In this document: positions 8,639-17,228 of the stretch, one piece after another
Layout: the number at the start of each line of letters is the position of its first letter
Numbering within the stretch: the first letter of the stretch is position 1
Assembly (NCBI RefSeq): GCF_000264375.1
Contig: NZ_AJXW01000079.1
Coordinates: 1-64,000, forward strand
Source of the DNA: Rhodanobacter thiooxydans LCS2
Lineage (GTDB): Bacteria > Pseudomonadota > Gammaproteobacteria > Xanthomonadales > Rhodanobacteraceae
Direction: 5' to 3'
Length of the DNA stretch: 64,000 nucleotides
Notes under the pieces: model-generated
Told to the model about the DNA's origin: nothing
What the model saw: only the letters and a program-made list of their open reading frames with translations
The model's database searches: none
Program-made: the position numbers and the translations under genes

Positions 8639-9736
8639 CTAGCGCGCCACCGCCTGTCTGCGGCGCGCCGGGCGATGGATCGCCTGCAGCCGCTGGTAGA
8701 CGGTCAGCACGGCGCTGCCGTAATCCCGCGCGCGGCTCGGCGTGTGGCTGTGGTAGTAGCCCACGCCGAGCACGCGGTCGCGGGTCTGGCGCATGCCGTC
8801 GCGCAGGATTTTCGCCGCCACCGTGATGTTGGTGCGCGGGTTCAGCAGGGTCAGCGGATCGCGCACCGCGTCGCGATGCATCGGGTAGTAGACCTGCATG
8901 ATGCCGACGTCCTGCACCGCCGAACCGAACTGGCTCGCCGCCGCCATCGCCAGCTGCACGTCATGGCGCTTGCCGCGCACCAGGCGATCGTTGACGCGGA
9001 ACAGCCACGGCGTAGGCGCAACCTTGCCGTCCGGGTACAGCGCCTTCGACTCCACCAGGGCGATGCTGTACAGCAGCAGTGGATCGACGCCGGCGCTGTG
9101 GCCGATCTGCGACCACAGGCTGTCCCGCGAGGTGATGTCCAGGTCGGGCTCCTCGATCGGCATCATCAGGTCCATCGTGCTGACTTCGGACAACAGCGTG
9201 CGGCCGCTCTCGACCGGCGCGGAGCGTACTGCCGATGGAACCGCCGCCGCGTTTGCCGGGACTGCCGCGGCAACCGTCAGCATTGGCACCGGCCTGACCG
9301 GCAAGGGCGCGGCGCGCAGGGCGGGTGCCGGCGTTGCCGGTGCACCAACCACGACCGCGGCCGATCCTGATCCCGTCGCCGGATGCGTGCCGACGCGCAG
9401 CAACACCAGGGCAACGCCGGCGATCGCGCTCGCGGCGACCAGCCGGCGCGCACCCGCCCATTCCGGCCACGTCGAGATGCGCGCGCGTGCCCACGGCACG
9501 ATCCGGGCGACGACGAGTCGCCGCAAGCCGGCGGCTGCCGTCACCTGCCAACCATCCAGCGGCCAGGTGGGCGGCAACAGCCAGCGTTCGGTTGGCGGCT
9601 GCCGCGTACGCGGTGACAGCCGGGCAGGCACGACCCGTGAACGGGCCCACTGGGCAGGTGCCGGCATCACCACGAGCGGGGTGGCGGCGCGGTGGCGTCC
9701 CGACGAACCGCCGGACCTCCAGCACGCCGGCGCCAT
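8639..9736 (-). CDS. Membrane-anchored lytic transglycosylase-like protein (SLT domain)
   Basis: The last 150-170 residues resemble the soluble lytic transglycosylase fold: SIALVESKALYPDGKVAP with the catalytic-type Glu, then DVGIMQVYYPMHRDAV, then NPRTNITVAAKIL and GVGYYHSH. Such enzymes cleave peptidoglycan glycan strands, often to let secretion or pilus machines pass. Before it lies a single hydrophobic helix (VAASAIAGVALVLLRVG) and an Ala/Pro-rich linker, so the domain is probably periplasmic and tethered. The start is unclear: the frame stays open to a GTG at 9937, ATG 9736 is used here, and ATG 9667 is also possible; none has a convincing ribosome site. Confidence 0.7.
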   Translation of the reverse strand: MAPACWRSGGSSGRHRAATPLVVMPAPAQWARSRVVPARLSPRTRQPPTERWLLPPTWPLDGWQVTAAAGLRRLVVARIVPWARARISTWPEWAGARRLVAASAIAGVALVLLRVGTHPATGSGSAAVVVGAPATPAPALRAAPLPVRPVPMLTVAAAVPANAAAVPSAVRSAPVESGRTLLSEVSTMDLMMPIEEPDLDITSRDSLWSQIGHSAGVDPLLLYSIALVESKALYPDGKVAPTPWLFRVNDRLVRGKRHDVQLAMAAASQFGSAVQDVGIMQVYYPMHRDAVRDPLTLLNPRTNITVAAKILRDGMRQTRDRVLGVGYYHSHTPSRARDYGSAVLTVYQRLQAIHRPARRRQAVAR

Positions 9737-10139
9737 CAGATAAACCTGGCCCGGCTTCCGGGGGATCTCCCGCGCGATCGCGGGGCGCTTGGCCGGATAC
9801 CTGCCACCGCCCGCCTCGGCGCAAACTTTCCCCCGTGGCGGCACGCCACCGGACGTGACCACGCAAGCATCAACCCCGGCATACCCGCGGCTCGCGCCGT
9901 GCGAGGTACCTGCGGTCGTTGGGGTCGAACCATCCACGAGCGAATCCTGTTCAGGGGCACGACCGCGGCGGGTTCCCCGTGCCGGGGACCGCCATTAAAT
10001 CAGGTTTGTGAAATCGGTTCCCGCATCCGGGTGCTCCCCCGCGAAACCGGATGCAAGCCTGCACGGCCCCGACAGCGCGGGCACAAGCCCGTGCACCAGC
10101 CAGCCGCTATAGTCGACTGCCTCTCCCCGCGAAAACCGC
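9737..10139. other. 403-bp divergent intergenic region
   Basis: This lies between the transglycosylase gene (minus) and the DUF1415 gene (plus). The upstream part may belong to the transglycosylase if it starts at GTG 9937. The remaining sequence is GC-rich. A CTATAGT at about 10108 could be the -10 of the rightward gene, but no good -35 precedes it. Confidence 0.3.
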
Positions 10140-10730
10140 ATGGACCCGACGCCCGCCAACGACCTCAACGCCGACGCGCTGCCCGGGGACGCGCCCTACC
10201 TCGCCGCCACCACGCGCTGGCTGGAACGTGCGGTGATCGGGCTGAACCTGTGCCCGTTCGCCCGCGCGCCGCACGTGCAGGGCAAGCTGCGCCTGCGGGT
10301 GAGCCAGGCACGCGACACCGATACGCTGCTCGACGACCTCTGCGGCGAGCTGCAGTCGCTCAATGCGCTGGCGCCGGACGAATGCGAGACCGGCCTGCTG
10401 ATCCACCCGTTCGTGCTCGGCGACTTCCTCGACTACAACGACTTCCTCGACGTGGCCGACGCCGCCGTGCAGACGCTGGGACTGGAAGGCGAATGGCAGG
10501 TGGCGGGCTTCCACCCCGACTACCAGTTCGCCGACAGCGCGCCGGACGACGTCGGCAACCTCAGCAACCGCTCGCCGTATCCCACGCTGCATTTGCTGCG
10601 CGAATCCAGCGTCGAGCGTGCGATGGAGGGGATGTGCGATACCGACAGCATCTACCGCCGCAATATCGAGACACTGCAGCGCCTGGGGGCTGATGGCTGG
10701 CAGGCGTTGTGGCATGACAAGCCGCGTTGA
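10140..10730 (+). CDS. DUF1415 family protein
   Basis: 196 residues, cytoplasmic, no signal or membrane segment. The family hallmarks are near the start (TTRWLERAVIGLNLCPFA) and in the middle (DFLDYNDFLDVAD, then GFHPDYQFAD and SNRSPYPTLHLLRE). DUF1415 proteins are widespread in gammaproteobacteria; no reaction is established. Conserved Cys, His and Asp residues make an enzymatic role possible. It is followed after 47 bp by the YkgJ-type gene on the same strand. Confidence 0.9.
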   Translation: MDPTPANDLNADALPGDAPYLAATTRWLERAVIGLNLCPFARAPHVQGKLRLRVSQARDTDTLLDDLCGELQSLNALAPDECETGLLIHPFVLGDFLDYNDFLDVADAAVQTLGLEGEWQVAGFHPDYQFADSAPDDVGNLSNRSPYPTLHLLRESSVERAMEGMCDTDSIYRRNIETLQRLGADGWQALWHDKPR

Positions 10731-10777
10731 ACAGCCGCCACAACAAAGTGTTCATGCCGGTGCTGTCATGCTGACGC

Positions 10778-11110
10778 GTGAACAATCTCCCCGATCTCCA
10801 CGCGGAAAGCACCGACCCCGCCGTGCAATGCACGACCTGCGAAGCGGTGTGCTGTCGCCTCACCGTGGTGCTGATGCCGGAAGACCGCGTGCCCGCCTGG
10901 CTGATCGACCACGACGAACATGGCATGGCGACCCTGGCCAAGGGCGAGGACGGCTGGTGCGCCGCGGTCGACCCGAACACCTTCCGCTGCACCATCTACG
11001 AAGACCGCCCCACCATCTGCCGCAAGTTCGCGATGGGCAGCCCGAGCTGCCGCGACGAACGACGCAAGTGGTTCGGCAACACGATTCCCACCGTGGTGCA
11101 CATGCTCTAG
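10778..11110 (+). CDS. YkgJ-family cysteine cluster protein
   Basis: 110 residues starting at GTG (MNNLPDLHAES). Cysteines occur as CTTCEAVCC near residue 20, then single Cys in DGWCAAV, RCTIYEDRPTICRKF and SPSC. This is the zinc- or iron-binding Cys pattern of UPF0153/YkgJ proteins, whose function is not established. It is probably co-transcribed with the preceding DUF1415 gene. Confidence 0.88.
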   Translation: MNNLPDLHAESTDPAVQCTTCEAVCCRLTVVLMPEDRVPAWLIDHDEHGMATLAKGEDGWCAAVDPNTFRCTIYEDRPTICRKFAMGSPSCRDERRKWFGNTIPTVVHML

Positions 11111-11119
11111 TCGAGCAAC

Positions 11120-11605
11120 TTACCTGACCGTACCGCTCAGGGTCCCGTCCATGTAAAACCTCCCATCCGGTTTCAACGTGAACGTGGACGACGCCGTCGG
11201 ACAAGCTGGTGGGTTCGCGCGGATCGTGAACGTCATGGATGCTGTTTTGCCATCCCCTTCCTCAATCGTGGACTCAGCCACTTCGACCTCGGTGGCATCA
11301 GTCAACCAGAGATAGCCGCCCACCGGCGTTTCGCCCAAGTCCCCCATCCGGGCATAGACCAACCCCACCGCGTGTGCGTTACCACGGCTCGGGCGATCTT
11401 CCACATCGAAAAACCTGAATACGACGGTTCCCGCACCGTCTTCGGTGGACTTCACGTCCACCGCCAAACGCCCCAAATCCTGCAGCGGGATGACTTGCCT
11501 GCGTTCAAACCTCAGTGTTGGGCAGTTTGCGGTGCCCTCCTTCGCGACTGCAGGTTGCACAACAAGTATCAGCACACCAGCACACGCACCAAGCAGGTAA
11601 CGCAT
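11120..11605 (-). CDS. Secreted protein of unknown function
   Basis: 161 residues with a clear signal peptide (MRYLLGACAGVLILVVQPAVA, cleaved before KEG). The mature part looks beta-rich, with two Cys (TANCPTLRF and PACPTASS) that could form a disulfide, and a repeated hydrophobic/acidic alternation. ATG 11605 has GAGGGG at a suitable distance; the frame is open to 11689. I do not recognise the family. It ends only 9 bp from the convergent YkgJ gene. Confidence 0.75.
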   Translation of the reverse strand: MRYLLGACAGVLILVVQPAVAKEGTANCPTLRFERRQVIPLQDLGRLAVDVKSTEDGAGTVVFRFFDVEDRPSRGNAHAVGLVYARMGDLGETPVGGYLWLTDATEVEVAESTIEEGDGKTASMTFTIRANPPACPTASSTFTLKPDGRFYMDGTLSGTVR

Positions 11606-11637
11606 CACGACGACCCCTCGAAATTCGTGAATGATGA

Positions 11638-12342
11638 TTATGGATTGCTGAAAATCAACGCGACCTCGGCGGCATCGAGCGCGCGCCATTCGCCCGGTGC
11701 CAACCCGCCCAGCGCGAGCGCGCCGATCGACACCCGCTGCAGCGTCTCCACGTGATTGCCGGCGGCGGCAAACATGCGGCGCACCTGGTGGTAGCGGCCT
11801 TCGCTGACGCCGAGCCGGGCATGCCGCGGCCCCAGCACCTCCAGCACGGCAGGTGCGAGCGGGGTGGTTTCCCCTTCCAGCAGCAGCGTGCCGCTGGCGA
11901 ACAGCGCACCCTCGTCGCCGCGCAGATCCTGCGCCAAGGTCGCCTCGTAGATCTTGGTCACGTTCGCCTTCGGCGAAATGATCCGGTGCAGCAGCGCGCC
12001 GTCGTCGGTGAACAGCAGCAGGCCGGAGGTGTCGCGGTCTAGCCGGCCCACGCTGGACAAGGCCGGCGAGCGCACGTTGTAGCGCGGCGGCAACAGGTCA
12101 TACACCACGCGGCCCGGGTCCTTGCGCGAGCAGGTGACGCCGAGCGGCTTGTTCATCATCAGGGTGAGTCCGGGCGGCGGATCGAGCGGCTCGTCGTCGA
12201 CGCGGATGGTCTCGTAGGACACCACGTCATCGGCGTACAGCACTTCACCATCGGCATCGGTGATGCGGCCGGAGCGGAACAGCTGGGTCACGTCCTTGCG
12301 GCTGCCGTAACCCAGGTTCGCAATCAGCTTGACCAGTTTCAT
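11638..12342 (-). CDS. rsuA: RsuA-family rRNA pseudouridine synthase
   Basis: 234 residues. An S4 RNA-binding domain is at the N-terminus (VKLIANLGYGSRKDVTQLF). The catalytic domain contains VGRLDRDTSGLLLFT with the catalytic Asp, and EGRYHQVRRMFAAAGNHV near the C-terminus. This family isomerises a uridine in ribosomal RNA (U516 of 16S in E. coli RsuA). The short S4 plus catalytic form fits RsuA better than RluB/E/F. Its ATG overlaps the stop of the rsmC-like gene (ATGA), so the two rRNA modification genes are translationally coupled. Confidence 0.92.
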   Translation of the reverse strand: MKLVKLIANLGYGSRKDVTQLFRSGRITDADGEVLYADDVVSYETIRVDDEPLDPPPGLTLMMNKPLGVTCSRKDPGRVVYDLLPPRYNVRSPALSSVGRLDRDTSGLLLFTDDGALLHRIISPKANVTKIYEATLAQDLRGDEGALFASGTLLLEGETTPLAPAVLEVLGPRHARLGVSEGRYHQVRRMFAAAGNHVETLQRVSIGALALGGLAPGEWRALDAAEVALIFSNP

Positions 12343-13409
12343 CCACGCACCCCGACCGCTTCGATCACCTTGAATCCTTCCCGCACGACCAGCGTGCGCA
12401 CGTCATGGAAACGCGAGGCCAGCACGGCCTCGTATGGCAGGTGCCGGTTCGCCACCAGCAACAGCCGGCCATCCGGCAGCAGCGCCTCGGCCGCGCTGAC
12501 GATGAACGCGCGGCCCAGTTCCGGCAGGTTGGCGCGCCCCTGGTGGAACGGCGGGTTGCTGACGATGGCGTCGTAGCGCTGCGCCAAGCCGCGGGTCACG
12601 TCGTGCCAGCGCACAGTCACCGCTACATCGCGTCCGCACTCGCGCTGTGCCCGCGCCAGGTTGAGCCGTGCCGGTTCCAGCGCGCGCGCTTCCGCTTCGT
12701 ACAGGTCGATCGCCTCGACCCGCGGGCAACGCGCGACGACCTGTGCGGAAAGATAACCGTAGCCGGCGCCGAGATCGGCCACACGGCCGTGCAGGTCCGC
12801 CGGCAAGTGTTCCACCAGCAGCGCCGAGGCGCGGTCGATGCGGTCCCAGGCGAACAGGCCGGGGCGGCTGAGGTAGCCGTCGACGATCATGCGCGGCTCG
12901 TCCAGCGCCAGCCACGCAGCCAGCAGGTCATGGTCGACGTCGGCCGGCTGCGGCGTGCTCCAGAATACGCGGCACTTGTGCTTGGACAGGTGCTGCACGG
13001 CGCCGGACAGTCTCGCCAGGTCCGCTTCGCCCGACTTCGCGCCTTCGGCATTCGGCATCGCGGCCAGCACCGTGCCGCCCGGCGCCAGGTGCCGCAACGC
13101 GCGGGCGAACAGGGCGCGTGCCTCGTCGCGCTGGCGCGGCGGCAGCAACAGCACCAGCGGAAATTCTTCATCGGCCGCCGCTTCGCCCACGCGCAAGCCG
13201 TTGCGGCCCAGTTCGTCGGCAAACGGCAGGAAGCTCTGCTCGCACAGCCAGCCAGGCTGCGCCATCTCGCGCAGGCGCACACCGGCACGGGCGCGCAGAA
13301 AAAGCACGCGGCTGTTCGCCGGCAATTGCAGTTCACCCGACTCGAACGGCACGAACAGGGCCGCCAGCGCCGCATCCGGCCCGGCCGCAAAAAATCCGGC
13401 AGCAGTCAC
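12339..13409 (-). CDS. rsmC: 16S rRNA (guanine-N2) methyltransferase, RsmC-like
   Basis: 356 residues in two methyltransferase-like halves, as in RsmC/RlmG. The C-terminal half is catalytic: VADLGAGYGYLSAQV binds SAM and SNPPFHQGR is the N-methylase motif IV (NPPF). The N-terminal half is degenerate, as usual in the family. The GTG start at 13409 has AAGGGA upstream. RsmC methylates G1207 of 16S rRNA; RlmG on 23S rRNA is the alternative, but the partner rsuA favours small-subunit modification. Confidence 0.88.
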   Translation of the reverse strand: MTAAGFFAAGPDAALAALFVPFESGELQLPANSRVLFLRARAGVRLREMAQPGWLCEQSFLPFADELGRNGLRVGEAAADEEFPLVLLLPPRQRDEARALFARALRHLAPGGTVLAAMPNAEGAKSGEADLARLSGAVQHLSKHKCRVFWSTPQPADVDHDLLAAWLALDEPRMIVDGYLSRPGLFAWDRIDRASALLVEHLPADLHGRVADLGAGYGYLSAQVVARCPRVEAIDLYEAEARALEPARLNLARAQRECGRDVAVTVRWHDVTRGLAQRYDAIVSNPPFHQGRANLPELGRAFIVSAAEALLPDGRLLLVANRHLPYEAVLASRFHDVRTLVVREGFKVIEAVGVRG

Positions 13410-13476
13410 GTCATCCCTTCCACCTCGAACGATGACGGCATTGTACGTGGCGACCGGCCGGCGCCGGCTGGCGGGT

Positions 13477-13821
13477 TCAGCTTCCGCTGTGCTCGTGGAC
13501 CGCGTCCATCGCGCGGGCGGAGAACACCAGCGCGGTGCCGGCGTTCATCGCTACCGCAACGCCGAGCACCTCGGCGATTTCCTCGCGGCTCGCGCCGTGC
13601 ATCAGCGCCTCGCCACGTGCACCGTGATGCGGCCGTCGCAGCGGGTGGTCACCGTCACCGCCACCGCCAGCTCGATCAATTCGCGAGTCTTGGCGTCGAG
13701 ATGACCGGTTTTCCCGCCGGCACCGGTCAGGATCCGGTAGCCCATCAATGTATCCGGGCTGAGCCTGCCGACTTTGCCGATGCGTCCCAGCTTCCTTGCG
13801 GTATTGCAGCCAGTCGAACAT
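13477..13821 (-). pseudogene. Carboxymuconolactone decarboxylase-family protein, two compensating frameshifts
   Basis: The product is readable only by switching frames. It begins MFDWLQYRK in the ATG 13821 frame (AAGGGG upstream). It then continues KLGRIGKVGRLSPDT...KTRELIELAVAV...CDGRITVHV in another frame, and returns to the first frame for EALMHGASREEIAEVLGVAVAMNAG. The CMD/AhpD fold normally has Cys-x-x-Cys; here the second Cys is Arg (CDGR). The two shifts cancel, so the ATG frame stays open for 114 codons but about 60 central codons are scrambled. Either a decayed peroxidase-like gene or two sequencing errors; the lost Cys favours decay. Confidence 0.8.
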
Positions 13822-13917
13822 GGGAATCCCCTTGCGGCCGTGCGATCTGGTGACACGCCAAACCGGAAGGAGATCCTGCGCCCGCGGACGTGAAACCCGG
13901 GCATCGGCCGCCGGCGT

Positions 13918-15927
13918 TTACACCGCCCGACCCATCCGGCCGATCCAGCGGTACATCGCCCAGGTCACGCCAACGAACACCAGGCCGCCGATCCAGATCG
14001 CGGCGTAGTGGAAGTTCTCACCCACCAGCGCCAGCGGCGCGTTGCGGTCGGCGAAGCCGAGCTTGTCGGAAAACGCCACCAGCGCGGCGACGATCACGCC
14101 GAGCAGGCTCTCGCCCACGATCAGGCCGGAAGCCAGCAGCACGCCCAGCTGCTTGGTGGCCTCCGCCTTCGGGCCGCGATCGGCACGCTTGTCGAACCAC
14201 GCGCCGACCAGCGCGCCGACCACCACCATCAGCGTGGTGGAAGTGGGCAGGTAGATGCCCAGGCCCACTGCCAGCGGCGGCAGCCGCATCGACTTGCCGG
14301 TGCGCGCCAGCGCCTCGTCCAGCACGATGATGCCCACGCCGATCGCGCCGCCGATGGTGATCAGGCTCCAGTCGATGTTGCCGGTGATCACGCCCTGCGC
14401 CAGCGCCGAGATCAGCCCGGCCTGCGGCGCCGGCAGCGCGCGCGACGGGTCCACGCCCGGCGCGCCGAGGAAGCCGTAGGCCTGGTTGAGCAGGTCCAGC
14501 ACCGGCGGGATCACCAGCGCGCCGGCGACCACGCCGATCACCAGCGCCCACTGCTGCAGCGAGGGCGTGGCGTCCACCAGCTGGCCGGTCTTGAGATCCT
14601 GCAGGTTGTTGTTGGCGATCGAGGCCACCGCGAACACGATGGCGGTAATGAACAGCGCGAAGGCCACCAGTGCCTTGCCCATGTCGGCGGGGTACAGCGA
14701 CTTCACGCCGATCACCAGCAGCAGCGCGGCGATGATCACCACCAGGATGCCCACGCCCGACAGCGGGCTGTTGCTCGAACCGATCAGGCCGGCCATGTAG
14801 CCGCACACGGCGGAGACCAGGAAGCTCAGGATCACCACGAACACCACGCCGCCGACCACCAGCAGCGTGGTGTGCTCGCCCAGGCCGCTGATGTTGCTGA
14901 AGTGGCCCAGCAGCCACCCCACCGGGATCAGGCACAGCAGCGTGATCAGGCCCACCATGCCGATCGGCATGTCGTGCTCGGTGCGCGGCAGCGTGGCCAG
15001 CTGACCCGCCTTGCGCACGCGCGAGGCGGCCATCGCGCCGGCCAGCCCACCGATCACCGGTTTGACCAGCTTGGCCAGCGTCCAGATCGCCGCCACGCCG
15101 ATGGTGCCGGCGCCGACGAAGCGCACGTAATGGCTCCAGGCGCCCTGCGCCACCGCATCGGCGGCGCCGTCGACCGGGTGCAGCAGCAGGAAGTGCGGTA
15201 CCGCCCAGCCCCAGCCGATCAAGGCGCCCACCAGCATCGCCACGCCCACCCACAGCCCGACCAGGTGGCCCACCGCGAACAGCGCGAACGACAGGCTGAA
15301 GTCGAACCCGGTGGCGGCGCCCTTGTCGCCCACGCGGAAATAGCTGGACACCGCGGCGGCGAACAGCCTGGTCTGCACGATCACATAGAACGCCGCCGAG
15401 ACGACCGCGCCGGCGACCACCGCCTTCAGCCCCGCGCCGCCTGACTCCACCGAGCCGGCCGCCTCCTCCGAACTGGAGCCCACCTTGAGCACCTCGGCGC
15501 AGGCCACGCCTTCGGGGTACGGCAGGTCCGAGTCGGTGACCAGCGCGCGGCGCAGCGGGATGGTGTACATCACGCCGAGGATGCCGCCGGTGGCGCAGAT
15601 GCCGAAGCTCATCCAGAACGGGAAGCCGTTCCACCAGCCGATGATGATCAGGCCCGGCAGCACGAAAATGATCGAGGACAGCGTGCCGGCGGCCGAGGCC
15701 ACCGTCTGCACGATGTTGTTCTCCTGCATGGTGGAGTTCTTCAGCGAGCGCAGGATGGCCATCGAGATCACCGCCGCCGGAATCGAGGTGGCGAAGGTGA
15801 GGCCGGCCTTGAGGCCGAAGAACACGTTGGCTGCGGTGAACACCACGGTGATCACGATGCCGATGACCACCCCGCGCAGGGTGAATTCGACGCGCGGCGA
15901 CGCGCTGGACATTGGCTGTGCGCTCAC
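13918..15927 (-). CDS. OPT-family oligopeptide transporter
   Basis: 669 residues with about 14-16 transmembrane helices. The N-terminus TLRGVVIGIVITVVFTAANVFFGLKAGLTFATSIPAAV and the segment NNIVQTVASAAGTLSS are typical of bacterial OPT transporters, which import small peptides or metal-peptide complexes with protons. The GTG start at 15927 has GGAGAG upstream. No regulator or partner gene is adjacent. The surrounding abundance of secreted peptidases fits a peptide-scavenging lifestyle, but the substrate is not visible in the sequence. Confidence 0.93.
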   Translation of the reverse strand: MSAQPMSSASPRVEFTLRGVVIGIVITVVFTAANVFFGLKAGLTFATSIPAAVISMAILRSLKNSTMQENNIVQTVASAAGTLSSIIFVLPGLIIIGWWNGFPFWMSFGICATGGILGVMYTIPLRRALVTDSDLPYPEGVACAEVLKVGSSSEEAAGSVESGGAGLKAVVAGAVVSAAFYVIVQTRLFAAAVSSYFRVGDKGAATGFDFSLSFALFAVGHLVGLWVGVAMLVGALIGWGWAVPHFLLLHPVDGAADAVAQGAWSHYVRFVGAGTIGVAAIWTLAKLVKPVIGGLAGAMAASRVRKAGQLATLPRTEHDMPIGMVGLITLLCLIPVGWLLGHFSNISGLGEHTTLLVVGGVVFVVILSFLVSAVCGYMAGLIGSSNSPLSGVGILVVIIAALLLVIGVKSLYPADMGKALVAFALFITAIVFAVASIANNNLQDLKTGQLVDATPSLQQWALVIGVVAGALVIPPVLDLLNQAYGFLGAPGVDPSRALPAPQAGLISALAQGVITGNIDWSLITIGGAIGVGIIVLDEALARTGKSMRLPPLAVGLGIYLPTSTTLMVVVGALVGAWFDKRADRGPKAEATKQLGVLLASGLIVGESLLGVIVAALVAFSDKLGFADRNAPLALVGENFHYAAIWIGGLVFVGVTWAMYRWIGRMGRAV

Positions 15928-16056
15928 AGGATGACTCTCCCCCGGAATGGATGGCTGCGACGCAAGATAGCGTGGAATGCCTGCCGGGGGTTATTCCCGA
16001 CGGCCCGGACCGCTGCCTGGGCGTAGAATGGGCGGCTGTTGTCCCGAGAGATCCCC

Positions 16057-16614
16057 ATGGCACTCAACGCCACTATCCACAAGGTCGAGCTGCAGGTCAG
16101 CGACATGGACCGGCACTACTACGCCGGCCACGCGCTGACCCTGGCGCGGCACCCGTCGGAGACCGCCGAGCGCCTGATGGTGCGCCTGCTCGCGTTCGCG
16201 CTGTACGCGGACGAACGGCTGGAGTTCGGCAAGGGTCTCAGCGACGAGGACGAGCCGGCGCTGTGGCGCAAGGCATACAGCGGCGAGATCGAGCTGTGGA
16301 TCGAGCTCGGCCAGCCCGACGAGGCGCGCATCCGCAAGGCCTGCGGCCGCGCGCGTCAGGTCGTGGTGGTCAGCTACGGCGGCAACGCCGCGGAGCTCTG
16401 GTGGAACAAGCTCGGTCATACGCTCGGCCGCCACCGCAACCTCAGCGTGCTCGACATCCCCGCCGCCACCGTCGCCGAACTGGCCGCGCTGCTGCAGCGT
16501 GGCATGCGCCTGCAGGCGCTGGTGCAGGACGGCCAACTGCAGCTGATCAGCGAAACCGGCGCGGTCGCGGTCGAACCGCTCAGGCGCATGGGCGCGGCCG
16601 AACTGGTCGGCTGA
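16057..16614 (+). CDS. yaeQ: YaeQ family protein
   Basis: 185 residues, cytoplasmic. The N-terminus MALNATIHKVELQVSDMDRHYYAGHALTLARHPSET and the segment LAFALYADERLEFGKGLSDEDEPALW are characteristic of YaeQ, a PD-(D/E)XK nuclease-fold protein conserved in proteobacteria whose role is not settled. The ATG at 16057 follows GAGAG; the earlier in-frame ATG at 16039 lacks a site. Confidence 0.93.
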   Translation: MALNATIHKVELQVSDMDRHYYAGHALTLARHPSETAERLMVRLLAFALYADERLEFGKGLSDEDEPALWRKAYSGEIELWIELGQPDEARIRKACGRARQVVVVSYGGNAAELWWNKLGHTLGRHRNLSVLDIPAATVAELAALLQRGMRLQALVQDGQLQLISETGAVAVEPLRRMGAAELVG

Positions 16615-16689
16615 CGCAGCACGGTCGGCCGCCACGGCGCGCTTTCCCGCATAATCCCGCCCGACCTCTTCAATCCTTTGGAGTCACCC

Positions 16690-17124
16690 ATGCGCTGGTT
16701 GCTGCCCCTGCTCGCCGTGTTCGCCCTCGCCGCCTGCAGCACCCCGCCGCCGGCGCAGGCCAGCGGGCAGGTCGACAAGCTCACCGTGATCGACCAGAAA
16801 GTCGGCACCGGCGCCGAAGCGAAGGCCGGCATGGACGTGCTGGTGCACTACACCGGCTGGCTGTACAACGAGCAGGCGAAGGACAAGCACGGTGCCAAGT
16901 TCGACAGCTCGTACGACCACGGCGCGCCGTTCAACTTCACGCTGGGCGCCGGCCGGGTGATCGACGGCTGGGACCAGGGCGTGGCCGGCATGCGCGTGGG
17001 CGGCAAGCGCATCTTGCTGATCCCCGCCGCGCTCGGCTACGGCGCCCGCGGCGCCGGCGCCGACATCCCGCCGAACGCCTCGCTGGTGTTCGACGTGGAG
17101 CTGGTCGACGTCAGCGCACCCTGA
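16690..17124 (+). CDS. FKBP-type peptidyl-prolyl isomerase lipoprotein
   Basis: 144 residues. A lipoprotein signal ends at LAAC (Cys16), so the protein is anchored in the outer or inner membrane facing the periplasm. One FKBP domain follows (about 28-143), with [37 protein letters not shown] and [11 protein letters not shown] containing the usual active-site aromatic and Asp residues. It catalyses cis-trans isomerisation of Xaa-Pro bonds during folding of exported proteins. The start has GGAG six bases upstream. Confidence 0.93.
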   Translation: MRWLLPLLAVFALAACSTPPPAQASGQVDKLTVIDQKVGTGAEAKAGMDVLVHYTGWLYNEQAKDKHGAKFDSSYDHGAPFNFTLGAGRVIDGWDQGVAGMRVGGKRILLIPAALGYGARGAGADIPPNASLVFDVELVDVSAP

Positions 17125-17148
17125 CCTTTCCCCGCTGGCCATGGCCGC

Positions 17149-17214
17149 GTAGGGCGGGCACTGCCCGCCGGCTCTTCTGACGTGGTGGAGAGCGGCGGGC
17201 AGTGCCCGCCCTAC
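17149..17214. terminator. Perfect 22-bp inverted repeat between convergent genes
   Basis: 17149-17170 and 17193-17214 are exact reverse complements (GTAGGGCGGGCACTGCCCGC...) around a 22-nt loop. Each arm also contains the nested palindrome GGGCACTGCCC-like core. It sits between the convergent FKBP and rio1 genes and is followed by a short T run (CTTTT) on the plus strand, so it may end transcription both ways. It may also be a dispersed repeat. Confidence 0.65.
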
Positions 17215-17228
17215 GCTTTTACGCGCGA

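Noticed and set aside
14008-15444. Long open frames opposite the OPT transporter, and similar long antisense frames opposite many genes
   Set aside because: High GC leaves antisense frames open; their translations are His/Gln/Arg-rich with no family resemblance or ribosome sites.
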